Origin: JAQVPN01 sp036170435
Lineage (GTDB): Bacteria; Patescibacteriota; Gracilibacteria; BD1-5; UBA6164
DNA length: 21,261 nt
Direction: 5' to 3'
NCBI GenBank assembly: GCA_036170435.1
Contig: JAVHPF010000013.1
Coordinates: 1 to 21,261 of the forward strand
Part shown: positions 1 to 7,880 of the stretch, in pieces
Layout of the letters: the number at the start of each line of letters is the position of its first letter
How positions within the stretch are numbered: the first letter of the stretch is position 1
Program-made: the position numbers and the translations under genes
The notes under the pieces: model-generated
What the model saw: the letters and a program-made list of their open reading frames with translations, nothing else
Database searches by the model: none
What the model was told of the DNA's origin: nothing

Positions 1-161
1 ATAATAAGATAGATTTACTTATAGTTGATAACATGGATTTTGCTACTTATAGACCTGGACTCAAAGCACTACTTGAATGAAAAGATAATTATTTTGGAAT
101 AGAAAAAGTAAAAGAATTTCAAGATTGGAATAAGAAACTTATAATTTATAAATTTAAGTAA
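1..161 (+). CDS. C-terminal fragment of an unidentified protein (5' truncated)
   Basis: The reading frame starting at base 3 is open to a TAA at 159-161 and gives about 52 C-terminal residues, with one in-frame TGA read as glycine (…LLEGKDNYFG…). The visible part begins with a hydrophobic strand ending in acidic residues (DLLIVDNMDF) and finishes with a basic, aromatic tail ending IIYKFK. A beta strand followed by an acidic turn would suit a Rossmann-like fold such as a SAM-dependent methyltransferase, but no diagnostic motif is present, so I do not name a function. The gene enters from the left edge. Only about 65 bp separate its stop from the next start codon, and most of that is a large palindrome. 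Confidence 0.6.
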
Positions 162-181
162 AAAATATATTGTAATAATTC

Positions 182-225
182 AATAAAGAGTTAGAATATA
201 AACGTTTATATTCTAACTCTTTATT
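182..225 (+). promoter_or_regulatory. Perfect 44-bp palindrome ending one base before a pilin start codon
   Basis: The left arm (182-203) and right arm (204-225) are exact reverse complements centred on AAACGTTT, and the start codon of the following pilin gene begins at 227. A second copy sits in the same place before the paralogous pilin at 2426-2471. Each arm contains TAGAAT (192-197 here), a plausible -10, with TTGTAA at 170-175 as a possible -35. The element could therefore be a promoter/operator, an mRNA hairpin next to the start codon, or a terminator of the upstream gene. The T-run after the stem is weak compared with the clear terminators elsewhere in the window. Confidence 0.8.
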
Positions 226-226
226 C

Positions 227-2389
227 ATGAAAAAACTACAAACAAAAAAGGCTTTTACACTTGTAGAATTAATCATTGTAATAACTATTTTGGCTATACT
301 TGCTACAGTAGGATTTTTGAGTTTTACTTCGTATACTCGCGATGCTAGAGATTCTAACAGAATTACTAGTTTAAGTGAAATGTGAAAATGATTAGATATG
401 TATAAACTTCAAAATTCTAAACTACCCCTTCCAGATAACACTCAACTTACATTATCAGCTAAATGACAAATTATAGGATATAGATGAACTCTTGGTAGTC
501 AAACTGCTAGTTCTATAAAAGCTAGTTCTATAGCTGTTGATCCTCTTTCTAAATCTAATTTTGCTTACTGAGTTGATTATACTAGAAAAAAATATCAATT
601 ATCTGTTCCTATAGAATGAGATTTATCTAATACAAATTTCATAAATAATACTTATGCTGATACTCCTTATAAAGCTAAAGTTATTTGAAATTTTTCTTGA
701 TCTCTAAATTTTTCTACTGGATGAGTAAAATATACAGCCACTATTCCAAGTTTAATATATAATTACAGTTGAACTATTGTTAATAGTTGAGTTATTGATA
801 TTCAAAATGATAAAAATAATATTTACTACGTTGTTGATTCTTGAAAAAATCTTCCTTATTCATTGGATTCAAATACTATTAATAATCAATTATTAGTTTG
901 AAGTGTCTACAAAGCTAATACAACACCGCCACCTCCTCAATGAGAATTTTTTGATAGTATTTGGAATACTACGTATACTACTTGATCTGTAACAGCTAAT
1001 AATCAAATAAAATTAGCTCTTGTTTCTTGATGAACTTATAATTTTACAGTTGATTGGTGAGATGGAATTACTGATACTATTACAACTTGGAATCAAGCTC
1101 AAACTACTCACACTTATGCCACCGGGTGACAAAAAGAAATAAAAATTAAATGAACTATTATTTGATGGTCTTTTAATAATTCTTGAGATAAAACTAAATT
1201 ACTTGAAATAAAATCTTGGGGACCTCTTAATTTATGAAATAATTGAAGTTATTTTTATTGAGCTTCAAATATGAAACTTGATAATCTTGTAGATATACTT
1301 GATTTAAGTGGGACTACTAATATGGCTAGTATTTTTTCATATTGTAGCTGAATAACTACTGTTCCTTACATTAATTTATGGGATACTTCAAAAGTTACAA
1401 ATATGCGAGGGGTATTTTATTGGGCAACTAATTTTAATAGTGATATATCTTGATGGGATACATCTAATGTTAATACTACAAATTGGATGTTTTCTTCTGC
1501 TAATAAATTTAATCAAGCAATATGAAATTGGAACACATCTAATCTTACTGATATATCATATATGTTTCAAGCTGCATCAGTATTTAATCAATCAATATGA
1601 AATTGGAATACTTCTAATATAAAAAAATTTAACCAAGCTTTTCGTAATGCTGTAAATTTTAATCAAGATATATGATCTTGGGATACTTCTTCTTGAACAG
1701 ATATGTCATATATGTTTTCTAATGCACAAGCTTTTAATCAACCATTAAATAACTGGAATACATCAAATGTAACTAATATGAATAATATGTTTAATGCTGC
1801 TACAAACTTTAATCAACCAATATGAAATTGGAATACTTCTAATGTAACAGATATGAATAATATGTTTAGTTCTGCTACAAATTTCAATCAAAATATATCA
1901 TCTTGGAATACTTCTAAAGTTACGGATATATCATACATGTTTCAAAATGCCTCAAGTTTTAATCAAAATATATGAAACTGGGATACTTCAAATATAAATC
2001 AATTCACATCTACTTTTCAAAATGCAATAAATTTTAATAATTTATGAAGTAATAGCCTAAATAATTGGAACACATCTAGTTGAATAATAATGTTATCAAT
2101 GTTTATGTGAGCTACAAATTTTAATCAACCAATATGATTATGGAATACTTCTAAAGTTAATAATATAACACAAATGTTTCAAAATGCCTCAAGTTTTAAT
2201 CAAAATATATCATCTTGGAATACTTCTGCAATAACATCTATGAGTAGAACATTTTATTGAGCAACAACTTTTAATCAAAATCTTTCATCATGGATAGTTA
2301 ATCCAAATGTTACAACATGTACAACATTTGCAAGTTTTACTCCAGCATGGGTTCTAGCAAAACCTGGATTTACTAGTTGTACTCCATAA
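227..2389 (+). CDS. Type IV pilin-like surface protein with PKD-like domain and BspA-like (DUF285) repeats
   Basis: A 720-residue protein, complete only if TGA is glycine (dozens of in-frame TGAs). Residues 1-9 are a prepilin leader (MKKLQTKKA) followed by FTLVE, a classic type IV prepilin processing site and N-terminal hydrophobic helix; alanine replaces the usual glycine before the cut, while Glu at +5 is kept. Residues to about 235 form a pilin-like body homologous to that of the next gene. A proline-rich hinge (PPPPQ) leads to a PKD-like stretch with WGDG at 277-280. From Trp385 to Trp689 there are thirteen roughly 25-residue repeats of the form W-(N/D)-TS-x-V-T-x-M-x-x-MF-x-x-A-x-x-FNQ-x-I, typical of BspA-like/DUF285 surface repeats. 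Such proteins usually act in adhesion. I infer a pseudopilin-anchored or pilus-tip adhesin. The start follows a palindrome directly, with no Shine-Dalgarno site. Confidence 0.9.
1379..2365 (+). repeat. 13 tandem DUF285/BspA-like coding repeats, 75-bp period
   Basis: The tryptophan codon heading each repeat occurs at 1379, 1454, 1529, 1604, 1679, 1754, 1829, 1904, 1979, 2066, 2141, 2216 and 2291. The period is exactly 75 bp except for one 87-bp unit carrying a 4-codon insertion. Conserved words are TGGAATACTTCTAA-like (WNTSN) and TTTAATCAA (FNQ). The repeats have diverged, so this is an established protein repeat rather than a recent DNA expansion. Near-identical words remain between some units and could support slippage or recombination. 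Confidence 0.9.
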
Positions 2390-2425
2390 TTTTTTGGAAT
2401 TTTCAAACAAACTTGAAAAAAGTAA

Positions 2426-2471
2426 GAATAAAGAGTTAGAATGTAAACGTTTACATTCTAACTCTTTATTC
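2426..2471 (+). promoter_or_regulatory. Second start-proximal palindrome (46 bp) with compensatory base change
   Basis: The arms are exact reverse complements and the element touches the ATG at 2472. It matches the copy at 182-225 except for one base change in each arm (ATATAAAC becomes ATGTAAAC on the left, GTTTATAT becomes GTTTACAT on the right), so base pairing is fully kept. TTGAAA (2413-2418) and TAGAAT (2437-2442) are 18 bp apart and could be a promoter whose -10 lies in the left arm. Confidence 0.8.
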
Positions 2472-4466
2472 ATGAAAAAACTACAAACAAAAAAGGCTTT
2501 TACAATTGTAGAATTAATCATTGTAATAACTATTTTGGCTATACTTGCTACAGTATGATTCTTAAGTTATAGCGCATATACATCAAATGCTAGAGATTGA
2601 AATAGATTGACGAGTATTTGAGAAATACAAAATTGATTAAATATGTTTAAACTAAAAAATAGTAAATTTCCCTCAGCAGAAGGAACTATTTTTTCTTGAA
2701 CTATAAATTGAATTGCTTTAGTTTATGTTTGAGAATTTTGAGATAACATATCAAAAAGTATAAGTCTTGGTTTTACTCCAACAGATCCATTAACAAAAAC
2801 TAAATATACTTATGGAACTACAAAAGATTATAAATATTATCAAATATCTAGTATAATGGAAAATACTGTTTGATATGAAAATCATATAACAAATCAAACT
2901 TATGCTTGAAATGAAGAAGCAAAAGTAGAATGAAATTACAAATGAATTTTGAGATATTCTTCTTGAAGCGAAAAATGGATAGCAAATGTTCCTAGTTTGA
3001 TTTTTAACAATACTTGAGCTGTAGATTTATTAAATTCGTGAACATATTTCGTAGTAAATAAGAAAACAAATCTACCATATAATTTATCTTGAATCAAAGA
3101 TGCAAGTATAAGAAAAGTAGATTGAACAACTCTTGTAAGAGATATAACTAAATCAACAGATGCAACTCTTACTTGAGTAAATATAACAAACTTAGATATA
3201 AATAATTTTTCTTCAATATTTACATGAGCAACTATTAATAGTTTTAATGTATCTTGAATAAGTACATGAACTTTGGCATATTCTGTTAAAGCTAATATTA
3301 TGTGAGTGGCTGCAGCTGATGCACCTATTGTTTGAGTATGTAACAATAGTTTAGCTTTGTCATGTACTGCATGATCTGCAATAAATGATAATGGACTAAC
3401 AACTTGTTGAACTACAAGAACTTGGAATTGTAGCTGAGCTTCTGGTTGAGCTAATAGTTGATTATGTAGTTTAGCTAATGCTGCCTGTGTTATACTTAAA
3501 CCCCAAGATGTTTTTAGTGCAACAACTTATACTGGAAATGGTGGGGTAAATACTATAACTAATTGAATTGATTTTCTTAATAATTGATGATTAATTTGGA
3601 CAAAGAATAGGTCTTCTTGAGATCATTGGTTAACTTATAGTAAAAGTATACCTGTAAATTCTTGGAGTACTCTTAATATATTAAACTCAAATAATACTAA
3701 TATAGCATGGTGGTCTGGTGCAGCTATTGATTTATGAACGACTTCATGATTTCATATTAATTGAGGAGCCTATGACGTAAATTATAATTTATCTAATTAT
3801 ATATCTTATACTTTTCGTAAGGCTCCTAAATTTTTTGATATTGTTACTTATGTTGGAGATGGTACAAATGCTAGAGCAATTCCTCATAATTTATGAATAC
3901 AACCATGACTTGTAATTATTAAATCAACTTCTGATCGAAGAAATTGGCATGTAATGTCAACAGCGCTTCAAACTGCAGATGGTGATGCAAGTATATGATT
4001 ATATTTAAATACAAATGCTGCAAAAAATCCATATTGGGCAAGTGGGATAGCTACTAGCACAAATTTTAAAGTTCGGAATTTTGATTATGGTTCTCCATTA
4101 ACTGTAGGGAATGCATCTTGATCTACTTATATAGCCTATGTATTTGCACATGATCCAGATACTACAAATTGAATAATACAAGAGTGATTATTTACTACAG
4201 ATGCTTCTTGAAATGCAAATGTTTGAACTATTTGATGGGAGCCACAGTATATTATGATGAAGGCAAGTAGTACAACAGGTGATTGGATTACACTTGATCA
4301 GACTCGTGGTTGGTGAGTAGGGGCAGATAAAGCTCTTTTTGCTAATACTACTTGAGTAGAAAATACTACAACGGATTACTGAGCTCCTAACTCTACTTGA
4401 TTCACAGCAAGTTGACTTTCTCCATCAGCTACATATATTTATATGGTTATAAGAAAAGCTTATTAA
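2472..4466 (+). CDS. Type IV pilin-like surface protein with Cys-rich segment and phage-tail-type C-terminal module
   Basis: A 664-residue protein under code 25. The prepilin leader and helix (MKKLQTKKA then FTIVE) are nearly identical to the preceding gene, and the pilin-like body (to about residue 225) is homologous, for example ARDGNRLTS, TDPLTK and PSLIFNNTG against its counterparts. Residues about 284-340 form a cysteine-rich segment (VCNNS, CTAGS, TTCGTTRTWNCSG, GLCS, ACV) of a kind I recall from secreted CPR proteins. From about 345 to the end there are repeated units with the pattern 'PGLVIIKS…W', 'GWEPQYIMMK…W', 'YIAYVFAHD' and 'YIYMVIRK', which resemble a domain I recall from phage tail-fibre-like proteins (the DUF7483 type; recalled, not searched). 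A terminator follows 16 bp after the stop. I infer a secreted pilin-anchored binding protein; the ligand is unknown. Confidence 0.88.
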
Positions 4467-4482
4467 TTCTTTAAAGAATTAC

Positions 4483-4514
4483 AGAAAAAAGACTCAATCC
4501 TGAGTCTTTTTTCT
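4483..4514 (+). terminator. Intrinsic terminator after the second pilin gene
   Basis: A 14-bp perfect stem (AGAAAAAAGACTCA / TGAGTCTTTTTTCT) with a 4-base loop ATCC, ending in a T-run. It lies 16 bp downstream of the stop codon at 4464-4466. Confidence 0.9.
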
Positions 4515-4540
4515 TGCATTTTAGGAAACTATGATATAAT
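4514..4540 (+). promoter_or_regulatory. Probable promoter for the glycosidase-recO unit
   Basis: A perfect extended -10 (TGATATAAT, with TATAAT at 4535-4540) stands about 30 bp before the ATG at 4571. A weak -35-like TTGCAT at 4514-4519 is 15 bp upstream. It begins directly after the pilin terminator, consistent with a new transcription unit. Confidence 0.6.
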
Positions 4541-4570
4541 AAAAATTAAATTATTTCATAAAAAATCTCT

Positions 4571-5680
4571 ATGAAAATACTAAAAATAAGTCTCGCAATA
4601 TTTATACTATTTACTGCAAAAACAAGTTTCGCAAATGAATTGTATAAAACTGAGATTGATGGATACAAAATAACAACTTTGAAAGTAGTAAAATGAAGCT
4701 GATACAAAATTATTGCTTGAGTAAGTACAAATTGAGAAAGCCTTGATTCTCTAGTTAAAAAATATAATTGAGTATCTGGAGTAAATTGAGCTTACTTCTG
4801 CCCTGCTGATTACAAGGAGTGTAATTGAAAAAATGATTCTAGTTCAGATAGAATAAGTAAGTGAACAAATTATTCAAAATGGGATGAAACTTGAGCAAAT
4901 AGAGTTATATTTTCTTTTGATAAATCTGGAAATCCTTTTTTATTCCAAAATGCTCATGATTATAGCACTTGAAGATGAGATATTTATCTAACTTGAAGAA
5001 CTATAAATTTGAATAAACAAAATGATATTTATAATGGAATTTGAAATTTTCCACTACTACTGAAAGATTGAGTAAATATGCTTGATAAAGCACTTGAAAT
5101 AAGTGAAAAAATGAAAGCAAAATCGCTTAAAAATTTCATTTGTAGTTCAAAAGATTGAAATACTATTTATATGTGAAGTATAGAAAATCCAAATATTCGG
5201 GCTGTTCCAGAAATACTAAAAAAACTTGGATGTTATAATGCAATAAATCTTGATGCTGGTGGTTCTAGTTCTATGATTTATAACAATAAATATATTCACT
5301 GACCTGGTAGAAATATAATGGATGGGTTTATTGTAGTAAAAGATGATAGTGTAAAAATAGAAGAAAAACCTATATCTGATGACGAAAAGAAAAAAGAAGC
5401 TATAAGAAAAATGATTCTAGAAAAAATAGCAAAAGAAAAACAGGATGAAAGCATAAAACAAAATATTTTAAAAAAATATTCAGCAATCCTTGATCTAAGT
5501 TTTAAAAAAATTGAAACTCAAATATCCCCTTTTTCAAAAGAAAAAAGCTTAGAATTTTTAAATAATTTAAAAACCAAAATAGAAAAACTTTTGCAAAAAC
5601 AAAATTTAAGCTTAAAAAATAAAACAATATTAGAATATTTAGAAAATCTAGTTCTAAACAAAATTAAAACAATAAATTAA
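4571..5680 (+). CDS. Exported phosphodiester glycosidase (NAGPA/DUF2233-like) with charged C-terminal extension
   Basis: A 369-residue protein. Residues 1-21 look like a signal peptide (MKILKISLAIFILFTAKTSFA). The core has the family landmarks: GVNGAYF near residue 75, and NLDAGGSSSM at 226-235 followed by GPGRNIMDGFIVV, matching the NLDGGGSSxM signature of the N-acetylglucosamine-1-phosphodiester alpha-N-acetylglucosaminidase family (known from exopolysaccharide and cell-envelope proteins). The first glycine of the usual triple is alanine here. After about residue 260 comes a roughly 110-residue lysine/glutamate-rich tail, likely helical or coiled coil, which the usual family member lacks. 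The recO-like gene follows after 5 bp, so the two are probably co-transcribed. The true substrate cannot be told from the sequence. Confidence 0.85.
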
Positions 5681-5685
5681 AAATT

Positions 5686-6240
5686 ATGTCTATTTTCAAA
5701 TCAAAATGAGTAATTCTCAAAAAAATCAACTCTGGTGGAAATTCAGATGTAATTTATACTATTTTTTCTCTTTATTATGGGAAAATTCAGGCACGAGCAA
5801 AAATTAGTAAAAAAGAAAAAACACTAGATTTATGAAACATGATAGATTTTGAAATAGAAACTAGTGATAAATCTAAAATTAATAAAATCAAAAATATCAA
5901 GATTTCCTCTATTTTTTTATATGAATGAAAAGAATATAAAATTATAGAGCAATATTTAAAAATAATAAATACTGTTATTAAACTTAGTCCGGATTGAGTA
6001 GCTATAGATAAAATATTTGAAATACTAAAAGCTATAAACTCAAAAGAAGATTTAAATTATTCAAAATTAGTTTTGGCAGAATTAAAAATCTTAAATATTT
6101 TATGAATATTAAATCTGGAAAACAAAAATCCTCTAATACAAAAAATACTACTTTTTGTAGATAAAAATAATATAGAAACTATTTTTTTACTTGAAGAACT
6201 TGATGAAAAATTGCTTCAAGATTTAACATTATTAAAATAG
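5686..6240 (+). CDS. recO: RecO-like DNA repair protein, short form
   Basis: A 184-residue protein under code 25, starting 5 bp after the upstream stop. The N-terminus (GVILKKINSGGNSDVIYTIF, then YYGKIQARAKI) matches the RecO oligonucleotide-binding fold pattern: a 'G-IVL' strand, an acidic 'SD' turn, 'T-F-YGK' and 'AKG'. The remainder is mostly helical, as expected of the RecO C-terminal domain, but the protein is shorter than typical RecO (about 230-250 residues) and shows no cysteine zinc-binding set. RecO family proteins mediate RecA loading and strand annealing. The call rests on the N-terminal motif and overall layout, so it is moderate. Confidence 0.6.
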
Positions 6241-6259
6241 ATAAAAACATCATAATAAT

Positions 6260-6287
6260 TTGACAAAGAGCTTTAATTATATATAGT
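6260..6287 (+). promoter_or_regulatory. Probable promoter of the three-gene unknown operon, within an inverted repeat
   Basis: A perfect -35 TTGACA (6260-6265) and TATAGT (6282-6287) are 16 bp apart, with the ATG at 6317. Inverted 12-bp arms (6265-6276 and 6302-6313, one G-T mismatch) enclose the -10. These could act as a regulatory site, or as a weak terminator for the recO unit. Confidence 0.55.
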
Positions 6288-6316
6288 AAAACCTTATATT
6301 TTTAAAGCTTTTTCTT

Positions 6317-7876
6317 ATGGAAAAATATCAATTAATAAATGAGAACATATCAAAAACTGATTGAAATTTGTATACAAATATGAAAACAATTTCAGAATTT
6401 GTTATAAAATATAGATATTATTTAAATATTGATGAAAAAATAATTCGAGAAATTTATCAAGTACTAAACTCAATAAATATAATTTTAACTTGAGTATTAA
6501 AGGCTCAAACAAAATTAAAAGAACTAAATCAACACAATATAAAATCAAAAAATCAAAGTGACAAATGTTTACTTAGTTTAGAATGTGCAAAAGTAGAAAT
6601 AGTAAAAAAGAGTATTTTAGATTTTGATAAAATTGCTGCTAAGAAAATAATTTGATGTACAGATTGAACTATAAGAGATATAGAAAACCTTACACCTAAA
6701 ATTGTACAATTAATTGAAGAATTACAAATAAGCTTTGTTGAGGCTATTTCTTGAGAGAAAAAACAAGAAAAAATAAAAAAAGTCGAAAATCCCAATCAAG
6801 CTCCTAAAAAAATTGAAGAAATAATAAGTGAAGTAAATCCTGTAAAAATAGAAGAAACTAAAATAGAGGAACTTGTAGTAGAAGATCCAAATGAGTATTA
6901 TAGAAATTTTAATTCTGGAAATCTAGATACTATAAAAGATTTCTATAATTTATGCGAAGAAAATCAAAAAGCTAATTATTTCTTAAAATTTTTAAAGAAT
7001 AATTTTAAATGATTATCTGTATTAACTAAATTAAAATTAATAGATTTTTTGATTTATAAAAATTTCGATGCAAAATATATAAAAGATAATCTATTAAATG
7101 CTGACTTACGTGCTAGTCTAAATTCTAGAATTTTAGAGCAATGAGAGTTGTATGCTAAATTAAGCAACAAATTAAATTCTATATTAAATCCTAAAAAAGC
7201 GAATCTTAGTGAAACAAAATTTCAATGAGCAAAAGAAAATCCAGAAATAACTCCTAAAGCTAAAACAAGTAATTGATTAATAAGATTATCTTCTCAATGA
7301 GTATTTAGCGAAGAAGAAAAACTTGAATTAATAAATACTCCTCAAGAAAATCTAGAAGAAATTAAAGAAGTCCCTCTTAAACAAGAATATATCAAAGAAG
7401 AAGAAGAAGAAGAAAAAATAAAAATACAGATTGAACCAAATATAGAAGAAACTGTTATAAAGCCAATAATCAAAGAAAAAACACATATAAGAATAGTAAA
7501 AAAACGAGAAGAAAAAGCTGAAACTATTCCGGAAATACCTTGAATAAGCAAAGATGAAGTAATTACTTTTATAGGATTACTTGGGACTAATAAAAAAGAA
7601 AATAATGAATTTATTTCAAAAAATAAATTTGATCTTAAATCTTTTGAAAAAAGTGAAATATTCAAAGTAGTTCGAAATAAAATAAATATTTTATGTGATG
7701 AGTTAGATTATACTAGACTTTATTACTTACTTGAATTAGCTGAAAAATTAGACCTATTTTTAAACCTAGAATGATTAAGAAAAAAATTCTTAAATTTAGC
7801 TCTAAAACTAAGTAAAACCGAAAAAAATAATAAAATTTTTAAATTATTTTTAGATAAATATATAATAAATAACTAA
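6317..7876 (+). CDS. Unrecognised 519-residue lysine/glutamate-rich helical protein, first gene of operon
   Basis: Not recognised. With TGA as glycine the frame is open for 519 residues from ATG 6317 to TAA 7874-7876. No signal peptide or membrane helix is visible, so it should be cytoplasmic. The N-terminal ~150 residues look helical (heptad-like leucine, isoleucine and lysine spacing). Two acidic linkers follow, near residues 165-200 and 340-400, the second with a run of glutamates (KEEEEEEKIK) and a basic patch (HIRIVKKREEKAET). Helical blocks occupy about 200-280 and 410-519. The arrangement of helical modules joined by charged linkers suggests a scaffold or an adaptor for nucleic acid or protein rather than an enzyme; this is inference. 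The next gene starts 4 bp after its stop, so translation is probably coupled. Confidence 0.75.
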
Positions 7877-7880
7877 AACA

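Noticed and set aside
1440..1622. 60-residue plus-strand open frame
   Set aside because: Out-of-frame shadow of the DUF285 repeats.
1379..2365. 75-bp periodicity resembling a CRISPR or satellite array
   Set aside because: It is in phase with a protein repeat (WNTS…MF…FNQ), the units are diverged, and there is no repeat-spacer alternation.
2936..3346. 136-residue minus-strand open frame
   Set aside because: It lies wholly inside the second pilin gene and arises because in-frame TGA on the plus strand hides the real gene; its sequence has no recognisable domain.
5318..5680. Separate 120-residue lysine-rich gene
   Set aside because: It is the C-terminal part of the glycosidase-like protein once TGA is read as glycine.
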